Positions 1-8,121 of a DNA stretch of 57,083 nucleotides are shown here, in pieces. The DNA comes from Clostridium neonatale (GTDB lineage: Bacteria > Bacillota > Clostridia > Clostridiales > Clostridiaceae), in the NCBI RefSeq assembly GCF_001458595.1, contig NZ_LN890328.1, positions 2,610,116 through 2,667,198 on the forward strand. The letters are read 5' to 3'. Position 1 is the first letter of the stretch. The number at the start of each line of letters is the position of its first letter. A program made the position numbers and the translations under genes. The notes beneath the pieces were generated by a model, which ran no database searches, was not told the origin of the DNA, and saw nothing but the letters and a program-made list of their open reading frames with translations.

Positions 1-333
1 ATTACCTATAAATATGTTTTCACCTATGCTCAAATATGGGCTTAATGCTAATTCTTGATGGATAATAACTATTCCATCTCTTTCACTGTCTTTTATAGTT
101 TTGTACGTACAAGTTTTCCCGTTATAAATAATTTCTCCCTCATAATCACCATGTGGATATATTCCACTTAAAACTTTCATTAGTGTAGATTTTCCTGCAC
201 CATTTTCACCACATAAAGAATGTATTTCTCCTCTTTTAACTTTCAAATTAACATTATCTAAAGCTTTGACACCAGGGAAAGTTTTTGTTATATTTCTCAT
301 TTCTAAAATAATATCATTCCTATCTTTTATCAT
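1..333 (-). CDS. mmsA: Sugar ABC transporter ATP-binding protein, N-terminal part (MmsA/XylG type)
   Basis: Only the first 111 codons are present; the gene runs off the left edge. Translation from ATG at 333 gives an ABC ATPase start: ITKTFPGVKALDNV, then the Walker A motif GENGAGKSTLMKVLSG and the Q-loop region IVIIHQELALSPYLSIGENIF. This pattern is typical of the duplicated ATPases of monosaccharide importers (MmsA, XylG, RbsA). A GGAAG ribosome binding site precedes the start. It lies about 70 bases after the ChvE-like binding protein on the same strand, so the two very likely form one operon with a permease outside the window. A perfect AraR-like palindrome lies inside the gene at 101-112. 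Exact sugar is not visible; arabinose is likely from context. Confidence 0.9.
   Translation of the reverse strand, partial: MIKDRNDIILEMRNITKTFPGVKALDNVNLKVKRGEIHSLCGENGAGKSTLMKVLSGIYPHGDYEGEIIYNGKTCTYKTIKDSERDGIVIIHQELALSPYLSIGENIFIGN
101..112. promoter_or_regulatory. AraR-like operator inside the ABC ATPase gene
   Basis: The perfect 12-base palindrome TTGTACGTACAA lies within the coding sequence. It is the best match in the window to the boxes upstream of araA, araR and araD, which differ from it by one or two bases. It could be an internal operator or a chance match (it encodes Cys-Thr-Tyr). Confidence 0.4.
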
Positions 334-404
334 CTAACTTCCTACCCCCTTTATTAGAGTGATATGGCGACAGTTAATATCTCCATATCACCTTAATTTG
401 TATA

Positions 405-1532
405 CTATTTAAGATCTGCTTCTTTTATATAACCTGAGTCAACTAATACTTCTTTATAATTATTTACATCAACTGAAACTGGAGTGCAAAGATATGATGG
501 TACAACTTTAACACCATTATTATATGTTTCTGTATCATTAACTTCTGCTTCTTGACCTTTAAGAACAGCATCAACTGTTTTAACCGCTTGATCTGCTAAT
601 AATCTTGTATCTTTGAAAATTGTTTGTGTTTGTTCACCAGCTATTATTGATTTAATTGTTGCTGTTTCAGCATCTTGTCCTGTAATTATTGGCCATGGAA
701 GATCAGCTGAGCCATAACCAACACTTCTTAATGCTTCAACAATACCACGACTTAACCCATCATATGAAGAAAATACTGCATCTACTTTTTTACCAGAAGA
801 GTAATTAGCTGTTAATATATTTTCCATTCTTGATTGAGCTAAAGCTCCATCCCATCTTAATGTACAAACAGTATCAAAATCAGTTTGTCCAGAAGCTACT
901 ACTAAGCTTCCATTATCAATATATTGTTGTAATATACTCATTGCCCCATCATATAACATATGTGCATTATTGTCATCTGGAGATCCTGCAAATAATTCTA
1001 TATTATATGATTTTCCATTAGCATTTTTAAGGTCTAAGGCTTTTTCTATATATTCTCCTATTTGTACTCCTACAAGTGTGTTATCAAATGATATATAATA
1101 ATCTACATATTCTGTATTTTTTATCAAACGATCATAAGCTATAACTGGAATTCCTGCATCATGTGCCTTTTGGCAAACATCAGTTAATGACTCTCCATCA
1201 ATATTAGCTATAACTAAGCAATCAACACCTTTTGTAATTAAATTTTCTGCTTGTGATACTTGTGTTTCAATAACATCTTCTGCATATTGAAGATCTGTAT
1301 TATACCCTAATTCTTTAAGTTTACCTACCATATCATTTCCATCATTAATCCATCTTTCTGATGATTTTGTTGGCATTAATATTCCTATTGTCTTTCCTTC
1401 TGTTGCCCCTCCCTCTTCATTTGTTGCTTTATTTGAAGCTGCATCCGTATTTGGTGCAGTGGTAACTCCGCAACCACCTAGTGCTCCTAAAAGTGTCATT
1501 GATAATAACATTGCCATTAACTTCTTTTTCAT
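405..1532 (-). CDS. chvE: Sugar-binding lipoprotein of ABC transporter (ChvE/XylF family)
   Basis: Periplasmic-binding-protein fold lipoprotein that would capture a monosaccharide for the MmsA-type ATPase encoded next. From ATG at 1532 the product is 375 residues, starting MKKKLMAMLLSMTLLGALGG and ending the lipobox at GGC, so Cys would be lipidated. The mature part has GILMPTKSSERWINDG, QAENLITKGVDCLVIANID and GIPVIAYDRLI, the usual ChvE/xylose-binding signatures, and GQDAETATIKSIIAGEQ near the end. An upstream in-frame ATG at 1574 exists, but GGAGGAG lies correctly spaced before 1532. A small membrane protein gene precedes it. Substrate is probably L-arabinose, xylose or related sugars; this is inferred from the neighbouring ara genes. 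Confidence 0.93.
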   Translation of the reverse strand: MKKKLMAMLLSMTLLGALGGCGVTTAPNTDAASNKATNEEGGATEGKTIGILMPTKSSERWINDGNDMVGKLKELGYNTDLQYAEDVIETQVSQAENLITKGVDCLVIANIDGESLTDVCQKAHDAGIPVIAYDRLIKNTEYVDYYISFDNTLVGVQIGEYIEKALDLKNANGKSYNIELFAGSPDDNNAHMLYDGAMSILQQYIDNGSLVVASGQTDFDTVCTLRWDGALAQSRMENILTANYSSGKKVDAVFSSYDGLSRGIVEALRSVGYGSADLPWPIITGQDAETATIKSIIAGEQTQTIFKDTRLLADQAVKTVDAVLKGQEAEVNDTETYNNGVKVVPSYLCTPVSVDVNNYKEVLVDSGYIKEADLK

Positions 1533-1626
1533 AAACTTCTCCTCCAACATTAATAAATTTATATTATCTTTCATTCTTAATCGTTTTCATTAGTATCATA
1601 AAAATGAAATGATATTGTTAAAGTAA

Positions 1627-1899
1627 CTATCTATAGAAATTAAACGATAATTCAAAAAGGACTAACACCATCATGACTTTTCCATATGAATTGTTTACTA
1701 AAAATTTATAATCATTATTCTTCTTTTTATAGCTTAGATGCATTGTGACCATAGATACTATCACTAATGAAAATACTACTAATACATTGAAATTACATAT
1801 GGCCAGTCCACTATCAATTAAAAAGAAATACAATAATAATAACGGAGCTACACCATAATAAAGTAGTTTGTTACATAACGTTACGTTCTTTTCACTCAT
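1627..1899 (-). CDS. Small membrane protein of unknown function
   Basis: 90 residues from ATG at 1899 (GAGAGGATTAATA precedes it; a second possible start lies 15 bases upstream). It contains about three hydrophobic segments: LLYYGVAPLLLLYFFLIDSG, FNVLVVFSLVIVSMVTMHL and VMMVLVLFELSFNF, with a basic loop YKKKNNDYK between the second and third. No family is recognised. It is on the same strand and about 95 bases upstream of the sugar-binding protein, so it may be the first gene of the importer transcript. No catalytic motif is visible. Confidence 0.6.
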   Translation of the reverse strand: MSEKNVTLCNKLLYYGVAPLLLLYFFLIDSGLAICNFNVLVVFSLVIVSMVTMHLSYKKKNNDYKFLVNNSYGKVMMVLVLFELSFNFYR

Positions 1900-2039
1900 T
1901 ATTAATCCTCTCACTTTCTATCGAATTTTTCAAATTAGATATCGATTACATTATTAATTATACAAGCTTATACACTTTTACTCCATACAAAATTCTTCTC
2001 AAAATCATCGAAATTCTTAACACTTTTTAGAATATATAA

Positions 2040-2092
2040 AAATAAAAAACTGTCTTAAAATATGAAAATTATTTTCTATTTCAAGACAGTTT
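2040..2092 (-). terminator. Intrinsic terminator after the ribulokinase gene
   Basis: Inverted repeat AAACTGTCTT / AAGACAGTTT (2083-2092 and 2047-2056), followed on the minus strand by a T-rich tail. It lies 90 bases after the kinase stop and separates it from the ABC importer transcript. Confidence 0.8.
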
Positions 2093-2181
2093 ATATGCTA
2101 TATTTTAATTTAAAGAGGCTAACTTATTTATACTACCAATTTTAAAATATTATCAATTATTCTAATACTCATTTTTTAACA

Positions 2182-3786
2182 TTAAAAATTATCTATTGCA
2201 GCTCTTTCAATGGCAAGCCCATTAGTATAATGTTTGATGAATTCATTAAATCCTTCAACATCTTCTGGATTTGGGTCAATCTTTGTTCCCATTTTTCCTG
2301 CAAATACTTTGGCTGTAAGATACTCTTCTAATGTTTCATCTTCAGACTTATTAAGCATATATGATGCAAGTAATGCAATTCCCCATGCACCACCTTCTCC
2401 AGCAGTCTCCATAACTGAAACTGGAGCATCTATAGCTGCTGCCATAATCTTTTGTCCAACATCCTTAGTCTTAAACAATCCACCATGACCTAAAATTTGA
2501 TCAAGTTTTACTCCTTCTTCTTTAAGAAGAAGGTCTAAACCTATTTTTAATGCACCCAATGCTGTAAACAAATGAACTCTCATAAAATTTGCCAAGTTAA
2601 ATTTGCTTTCTGGTGAACGAACAAATAATGGACGCCCTTCCTCAAAGCCAGTTATGTGCTCCCCTGAGAAGTAATTATATGCTAATAAACCACCACAGTC
2701 TGAATCACCCTCAAGTGCCTTATTATATAAAGTTCCAAATAATTTATTCATATCAACTTCTATGCCAAATGCCTCAGAAAACTCTTTGAAAAGTCCAACC
2801 CATGCATTAAGATCTGAAGTGCAGTTATTACAGTGAACCATAGCTACTAGGTTTCCAGTAGGTGTAGTAACCAAATCAATTTCTTCATGTAATTTTGCTA
2901 ATTCTTTTTCAAGCACAATCATTGCAAAAACAGATGTTCCTGCTGAAACATTACCTGTACGCTTTGCAATACTATTAGTTGCAACCATCCCTGTTCCTGC
3001 ATCACCTTCTGGAGGGCAAAGTTGAATTCCTGGTTTTAAATTTCCTGTAACATCCAGAAGCTTTGCTCCTTCTTCTGTAAGAACCCCAGCACTTTCACCT
3101 GCCAGTAAAACTTTTGGAAATATATCTTCAAGCTTCAACGATAGATTTTTAGATACTATTAGATCATTAAATTGCTTAACCATATTAGCATTATAATCTT
3201 TTGTTTCTATATCAATAGGAAACATTCCCGATGCCTCTCCAACACCTAAAACCTTTTCACCAGTAAGTTTCCAATGTATATAACCTGCTAATGTTGTTTG
3301 GAAGTCAATATGTGCTACGTGTTCTTCTCCATTTAAAATTGCTTGATAAAGATGAGCAATACTCCATCTTTGAGGAATATTATAATTAAATAACTTTGTT
3401 AATTCTTCTGAAGCTTTTTCAGTAATAGTATTACGCCATGTACGGAATGGTACTAAAAGTTCGCCTTCTTTATCGAAAGCCATATATCCATGCATCATAG
3501 CACTGATTCCTATAGCACCTATTGTTTCAATAGTAACTCCATATTTTTGTTTAACATCGTCAGACATCTTAGCATAACTATCTTGCAGACCACTCCAAAT
3601 ATCATCTAATGTATAAGTCCATATATTATTAACATATCTATTTTCCCAATCATGACTTCCTGAAGCAATAGGTTCATTATCTTCATTAATCAAAACTGCC
3701 TTAATTCTAGTTGATCCAAGTTCAATACCAAGAACTGTCTTACCATTAATGATTGAATTTTTTATATCATTGATTTGTAAACTCAT
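2182..3786 (-). CDS. araK: FGGY-family pentulose kinase, probable AraK-type ribulokinase
   Basis: 534-residue FGGY carbohydrate kinase that would phosphorylate L-ribulose (or D-xylulose) with ATP. The N-terminal ATPase motif is GIELGSTRIKAVLINEDNEP; GNVSAGTSVFAMI and GHGGLFKTKDVGQKIMAAA with ETAGEGGAWGIALLASYM are the C-terminal nucleotide-binding parts. Length is close to family norm. Databases would probably name it xylulokinase. In C. acetobutylicum a protein of this type replaces classical AraB as ribulokinase (AraK). No araB appears here although araA, araD and araR do, which supports the ribulokinase reading. Strong GGAGG ribosome binding site before ATG 3786; transketolase lies 157 bases upstream on the same strand. 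Confidence 0.82.
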   Translation of the reverse strand: MSLQINDIKNSIINGKTVLGIELGSTRIKAVLINEDNEPIASGSHDWENRYVNNIWTYTLDDIWSGLQDSYAKMSDDVKQKYGVTIETIGAIGISAMMHGYMAFDKEGELLVPFRTWRNTITEKASEELTKLFNYNIPQRWSIAHLYQAILNGEEHVAHIDFQTTLAGYIHWKLTGEKVLGVGEASGMFPIDIETKDYNANMVKQFNDLIVSKNLSLKLEDIFPKVLLAGESAGVLTEEGAKLLDVTGNLKPGIQLCPPEGDAGTGMVATNSIAKRTGNVSAGTSVFAMIVLEKELAKLHEEIDLVTTPTGNLVAMVHCNNCTSDLNAWVGLFKEFSEAFGIEVDMNKLFGTLYNKALEGDSDCGGLLAYNYFSGEHITGFEEGRPLFVRSPESKFNLANFMRVHLFTALGALKIGLDLLLKEEGVKLDQILGHGGLFKTKDVGQKIMAAAIDAPVSVMETAGEGGAWGIALLASYMLNKSEDETLEEYLTAKVFAGKMGTKIDPNPEDVEGFNEFIKHYTNGLAIERAAIDNF

Positions 3787-3943
3787 AAAATACCTCCACT
3801 ATATCTTCATTTATTTTAATGAAAGCAAGCTATGCAAATAAATAATTTTATTAAATGCAGAACTTGCTTCCAGCATACAAATACTCTCTTTGTTACTTAC
3901 CTTGTATTATATTATTTTTTCAACTTGTTTAGCCTTTAATTTC

Positions 3944-5935
3944 CTATTTATTAACAACCTTAACTGCTGTATCAACAACATTATCAACAGTGAATCCGAA
4001 TTGCTTAAATAGCTCGTTTGCATTTCCTGATGCACCAAATGTATCAAGTGAGATTATCTCTCCATCTAAACCTACATACTTATGCCATCCAAATGAAGTT
4101 AATGCTTCAACTGCAACTCTCTTTCTTACACAGTTTGGAAGTACACTTTCCTTGTAATCTTCATCTTGTGCATCAAATAATTCGAAACACGGAATACTTA
4201 CTACTCTTGCATCGATTCCTTTAACTTCTAATTCATCTGCTGCTTTATATATAAGTTCTACTTCTGAACCTGATGCCATTAAAATAACATCTGGAGTTTC
4301 TTTCTTAGATTCTTTTATTATATAACCACCTTTTAATGCTCTCTTTGGACATCCTTCATATAGTGGTAGTTTTTGTCTTGTTAACACTAATGATGTTGGT
4401 GTTTCCCCATTAGTTACAGCGTAATACCAAGCAGCTGCTGTTTCTTTTGAGTCGGCTGGTCTAAATACTGCCATATTAGGCATACTTCTAAGTGCTGCTA
4501 ATTGTTCAATTGGTTGGTGAGTTGGGCCATCTTCTCCTACCCCAATACTATCATGAGTTAAGACATATGGTATTGGTAATTTCATAAGAGCTGATAATCT
4601 CATTGCACCTTTCATGTAATCACTAAATACAAAGAATGTTGAACAGAATACCTTAAGTCCACCATGAGCGTACATACCGTTAGTAATGGCTGCCATTGCA
4701 TGCTCTCTTACTCCAAAATGAAGATTTTGTCCACTTCTATCTTCCGCTGAGAAGTCTCCCTTGTCTTTCATATAAGTCTTATTTGAAGGCGCTAAATCTG
4801 CTGAACCTCCCATTAAATTTGGAATTATATTAGCTAATCTATTTATAACTATTCCTGACGATTCTCTTGTAGCCATTTCTTTATCAAAGCTCCAGAATTC
4901 ATCATTGTTTAATAATTCTTCTTTATCTATTTCATTCTTCATCCATTTAGTATATTCATCTGCTAATTCTGGATAAGCTTCTGAATATTGTTTAAATAAT
5001 TCATGCCAGTTTTCTTCTTTCCATACACCTTCTCCAATATACTTGTCCATATTTGTATACACTTCGTCTGGTACATAGAATGCAGGTTCTAATTGCCATC
5101 CTAGATTTTCTTTTAATGCTCTTATATTTTCTTCTCCTAATGGCTCACCATGTGCTGATGCCTTACCTTGTTTGGCTGGGCATCCATACCCTATTACATT
5201 CTTCACAATTATAATTGATGGTCTTAAACTGTCTCTTTTTGCATCATCAATTGCATTTGAGATTGAATCTATATCATTTCCATTTTCAACTTTGATTACT
5301 TGCCAGCCATACGCTTCGTATCTCTTAGCAACATCTTCTCTAAATGCAATATCAGTATTACCTTCAATTGAAATATTATTTGAATCATAAAGTACAATTA
5401 ATTTTCCAAGGCCTAATGTTCCAGCAAGTGATGAAGCTTCTCCTGAAATACCTTCCATAAGGCATCCATCACCAACAATTGCATATGTGTAGTGATCTAC
5501 AATATTAAAATGTTCTTTGTTAAATTTTTCTGCAAGGTGAGCTTCTGCCATAGCCATACCTACTGCATTACATATACCTTGTCCAAGGGGTCCAGTTGTT
5601 ATTTCAACACCTTTTGTGTGGCCGTATTCTGGATGGCCAGGAGTTAAACTTCCAACTTGTCTAAAGTTTTTAATATCTTCAATAGTTATTCCATATCCAA
5701 ATAAGTGTAATAAAGAATATTCAAGCATTGATCCATGCCCTGCTGATAAAACAAATCTATCTCTATTATCCCAGTCTGGATTTTTTCCATTATGATTCAT
5801 TTTTGTCCATAATGTAAATGCCATTGTAGCTGCTCCAAGTGGAAGACCTGGATGGCCAGAATTTGATTTTTGTATAGCATCTGCTGATAAAACTCTTATT
5901 GCATTAATAGATAATTTATCTAATTCTCTACTCAT
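3944..5935 (-). CDS. tkt: Transketolase
   Basis: 663-residue thiamine-diphosphate enzyme moving two-carbon units between pentose and other sugar phosphates. Visible motifs: SGHPGLPLGAATMAFTLW at the start, GPLGQGICNAVGMAMAE, the ThDP/Mg motif GDGCLMEGISGEASS followed by DSNNISIEGNTD, and in the Pyr domain FGVREHAMAAITNGM and HDSIGVGEDGPTHQPIEQL. Full length with a standard start at ATG 5935 preceded by GCGAGGA. It lies between transaldolase and the ribulokinase on one strand, so arabinose-derived xylulose-5-P can be fed straight into the pentose phosphate pathway. The 543-base leader before it carries a tandem repeat and hairpins and may be regulatory. Confidence 0.97.
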   Translation of the reverse strand: MSRELDKLSINAIRVLSADAIQKSNSGHPGLPLGAATMAFTLWTKMNHNGKNPDWDNRDRFVLSAGHGSMLEYSLLHLFGYGITIEDIKNFRQVGSLTPGHPEYGHTKGVEITTGPLGQGICNAVGMAMAEAHLAEKFNKEHFNIVDHYTYAIVGDGCLMEGISGEASSLAGTLGLGKLIVLYDSNNISIEGNTDIAFREDVAKRYEAYGWQVIKVENGNDIDSISNAIDDAKRDSLRPSIIIVKNVIGYGCPAKQGKASAHGEPLGEENIRALKENLGWQLEPAFYVPDEVYTNMDKYIGEGVWKEENWHELFKQYSEAYPELADEYTKWMKNEIDKEELLNNDEFWSFDKEMATRESSGIVINRLANIIPNLMGGSADLAPSNKTYMKDKGDFSAEDRSGQNLHFGVREHAMAAITNGMYAHGGLKVFCSTFFVFSDYMKGAMRLSALMKLPIPYVLTHDSIGVGEDGPTHQPIEQLAALRSMPNMAVFRPADSKETAAAWYYAVTNGETPTSLVLTRQKLPLYEGCPKRALKGGYIIKESKKETPDVILMASGSEVELIYKAADELEVKGIDARVVSIPCFELFDAQDEDYKESVLPNCVRKRVAVEALTSFGWHKYVGLDGEIISLDTFGASGNANELFKQFGFTVDNVVDTAVKVVNK

Positions 5936-6059
5936 TGTTATCCTCGCTTTTTATTTATTTTATTTTTTATTAATCCCAAATATATAGACTCATCTTTTTG
6001 GGATCATCTCAAATCAATATATTAATTTGAGATAAAAATTTATTTACACACTCTAATCC

Positions 6060-6180
6060 GCATAAAATAAGAAAAGTTCCTCATTGCAGCATAGCTGCTC
6101 TTTGGCATATAATTCTTGGTTAGGTACGATCCTAGTAGTATAGCCCATCTTCATCTACTAATGAAGATGTTTCCTTAAGT
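6060..6180 (-). ncRNA. Candidate structured leader RNA upstream of tkt
   Basis: Minus-strand segment with two perfect hairpins flanking a GC-richer single-stranded stretch (GGGCTATACTACTAGGATCG) that is unlike the surrounding AT-rich DNA. Such composition and folding is typical of a conserved RNA. No match to a class I can name. Confidence 0.35.
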
Positions 6181-6210
6181 AATTCCTTCTAATTCCCATT
6201 AAATAAGCAA

Positions 6211-6295
6211 ATTCTTATATTCTTATATTCTTATATTCTTATATTCTTATATTCTTATATTCTTATATTCTTATATTCTTATATTCTTATATTCT
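6211..6295. repeat. Octanucleotide tandem repeat (ATTCTTAT, ten full copies)
   Basis: Ten full copies plus five bases of the 8-bp unit ATTCTTAT, without a mismatch, in the leader between tal and tkt. Perfect short repeats of this size are prone to copy-number slippage. Confidence 0.97.
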
Positions 6296-6478
6296 GGGCA
6301 TTTTTTCATTCTTCAAATATTTGTGCAATAAATTTCTTTTATTTAAAATCTGCTACGTTCATACTTTTAACTATCGTACTTTCTAATTATTCAATTTTTA
6401 AATGAAACTCACTATTCACATCCGTTCATAGGAGTAAGTTCGAGCAACCAAATATAAAATTTGGGCTCTCACTTAAAT

Positions 6479-7129
6479 TTATTTATCTCCAAATGCAGCC
6501 GCCCAGTCCGCTTTAAATTTTTCAAGTCCTTGATCTGTTAATGGATGCTTTAACATTTGCTTAACTAATTCATAAGGTACTGTTGCTATATCTGCTCCTG
6601 CTTTTGCAGCTTCAATTACATGAATTGGATTTCTTACGCTTGCTGCAATTATTTTTGTTTCTATTCCATGTATTGCAAATATTTCTGCTATGTCTCTTAC
6701 TAAATCCATACCTATCATTGATATATCATCTACTCTTCCAAGGAACGGACTTACATATGTTGCTCCTGCATTTGCTGCAAGTAATGCTTGTGTTGCTGAG
6801 AATATTAATGTTACGTTTGTTTTTATTCCTTCGCTTGCTAAAACTTTAGTTGCTTTTAATCCTTCACCTGTCATTGGGATTTTTACAATCATATTTTTAT
6901 GAATCTTAGCAATTTCTCTACCTTCTTTTATCATTCCTTCAGCATCTTCACTTACTACTTCTCCACTTATTGGTCCATCTACTATTTCAGTAATTTCTTT
7001 TATTACTTCATTAAAATCTCTTCCTTCTTTGGCTACAAGTGATGGGTTTGTTGTTACACCAGAAATTACTCCCATCTCATTTACTTCTTTAATATATTCT
7101 ACATTTGCTGTGTCTAAGAAAAATTTCAT
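6479..7129 (-). CDS. tal: Transaldolase (TalC/fructose-6-phosphate aldolase type)
   Basis: 216-residue small transaldolase of the TalC/MipB subgroup, linking sedoheptulose-7-P and glyceraldehyde-3-P to erythrose-4-P and fructose-6-P. Motifs: MKFFLDTANVEYIKE start, GVTTNPSLVAKEG, the Schiff-base lysine K83 in IVKIPMTGEGLKA, NVTLIFSATQALLAANAGATYVSPFLGRVDD, and the tail KHPLTDQGLEKFKADW. Full length. GGGAGAG ribosome binding site eight bases before the ATG. It lies 154 bases after araD on the same strand and before tkt, so the three are probably expressed together from the AraR-controlled promoter upstream of araD. Confidence 0.95.
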   Translation of the reverse strand: MKFFLDTANVEYIKEVNEMGVISGVTTNPSLVAKEGRDFNEVIKEITEIVDGPISGEVVSEDAEGMIKEGREIAKIHKNMIVKIPMTGEGLKATKVLASEGIKTNVTLIFSATQALLAANAGATYVSPFLGRVDDISMIGMDLVRDIAEIFAIHGIETKIIAASVRNPIHVIEAAKAGADIATVPYELVKQMLKHPLTDQGLEKFKADWAAAFGDK

Positions 7130-7283
7130 TTTAGATATCTCTCCCTTTTATTTAATATTTTTACTCTTTACTTATAGTTTATCTATGTTTTTATATTAAT
7201 AAAATAATTTATTGTTAAGTAAGGATTGCCTTAAGCTCGGAGTTCCAATTCTGAAGATTAAAGCTTTACCTACTAACTTTTAT

Positions 7284-7970
7284 TTATTGACCATAGTATG
7301 CATTTACACCATGTTTTCTTAAATAATGCTTGTCCAATAAAGTTTGATTAACTTTATCAACTCTAGTATTTAATGTCATAGTATTGTATGCCATTTGTGC
7401 AACCTTATCTAATACTACCGCATTATATACAGCATTATCAGGATCTTTTCCCCACGCAAATGGGCCATGATTCTTTACAACAATCGCTGGTACTTCTAGT
7501 GGATCTCTATCACCTATTGTTTCAACTATTACATTTCCTGTTTCCTTTTCATACTCACCATTTATCTCATCATCAGTTAAATCTCTTGTGCATGGTATAT
7601 CTCCATAAAAGTAATCAGCATGTGTTGTTCCAAAAGCAGGTATTGACAATCCTGCTTGTGCAAAACTTGTTGCCCATTCAGAGTGTGTATGAACTACTCC
7701 CCCAATGTTTGGATAAGTATTATACATAACTAGGTGAGTAGGAGTATCTGTTGATGGTTTATATTTTCCTTCAACTATATTTCCATTCAAATCAAGTACT
7801 ACCATGTCCTCAGCCTTCATAGTATCATAATCAACACCACTTGGCTTAATAACAACTAGTCCCATTTCTCTATCTATTCCACTTACGTTACCCCATGTAT
7901 AAATTACAAGTCCTTTCCTTTGAAGTTCCATATTTGCTTCATATACCTTTTGCTTTAATTCTTCTAACAT
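7284..7970 (-). CDS. araD: L-ribulose-5-phosphate 4-epimerase
   Basis: 228-residue class II aldolase/adducin-fold enzyme converting L-ribulose-5-P to D-xylulose-5-P. Visible: GNVSGID near the N-terminus, the substrate-phosphate motif KPSGVDYD, the metal-binding histidines in GGVVHTHSEWATSFAQAG and TTHADYFYGDIPCTR, and VVKNHGPFAWGKDP. C-terminal LRKHGVNAYYGQ is the usual end of the AraD family. Strong GGAGGAG site before the ATG. An AraR-like box lies about 65 bases upstream (8033-8042), and the araR repressor gene ends 150 bases upstream on the same strand. Confidence 0.96.
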   Translation of the reverse strand: MLEELKQKVYEANMELQRKGLVIYTWGNVSGIDREMGLVVIKPSGVDYDTMKAEDMVVLDLNGNIVEGKYKPSTDTPTHLVMYNTYPNIGGVVHTHSEWATSFAQAGLSIPAFGTTHADYFYGDIPCTRDLTDDEINGEYEKETGNVIVETIGDRDPLEVPAIVVKNHGPFAWGKDPDNAVYNAVVLDKVAQMAYNTMTLNTRVDKVNQTLLDKHYLRKHGVNAYYGQ

Positions 7971-8032
7971 TTCTCTCCTCCTAAATTAATATTATTTATT
8001 TGCTGTATTAAATAGTTTTTATCGTGAGTCAA

Positions 8033-8042
8033 TGTACGTACA
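8033..8042. promoter_or_regulatory. AraR operator upstream of araD
   Basis: TGTACGTACA, a perfect 10-base palindrome with half-site TTGTAC on one side (as AACTTGTACGTACA on the minus strand). TTGACT lies just downstream as a possible -35. Expected to repress araD-tal-tkt-araK without arabinose. Confidence 0.75.
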
Positions 8043-8070
8043 AGTTTATATGAAATAAATTGATATATAT

Positions 8071-8120
8071 TAAAATTTTTGTAATGCATAACTAGGATTT
8101 GTTATGCATCAAAAATTTTA
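8071..8120 (-). terminator. Terminator after araR
   Basis: Long near-perfect inverted repeat with arms TAAAATTTTTGTAATGCAT and ATGCATCAAAAATTTTA, directly after the araR stop. Symmetric, so it could act on both strands; the nearest reading gene is araR. Confidence 0.7.
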
Positions 8121-8121
8121 A

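Larger units (their letters stand above)
5936..6478 (-). other. Long leader between transaldolase and transketolase with hairpins and tandem repeat
   Basis: No credible gene. Read on the minus strand toward tkt it holds, in order: an imperfect hairpin after tal, an 8-bp tandem repeat (6211-6295), a hairpin ATCTTCAT/ATGAAGAT, a hairpin GCAGC-TAT-GCTGC, a 9-bp stem ATCTCAAAT/ATTTGAGAT (6006-6033) and a 7-bp stem TCCCAAA/TTTGGGA (5974-6003). The dense folding suggests a structured leader RNA. I do not recognise a known riboswitch class. Confidence 0.5.

Noticed and set aside
1570..1600. cre-like TGAAAACGATTAAG before the sugar-binding protein gene
   Set aside because: The right half departs from the consensus at the last two bases; too weak to list as a site.
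6211..6295. Possible CRISPR or integration repeat
   Set aside because: Simple head-to-tail 8-bp repeat with no spacers and no cas or integrase gene nearby.
6583..6849. Leu-rich plus-strand frame of 88 residues
   Set aside because: Antisense to the transaldolase gene; low-complexity shadow with no ribosome binding site.
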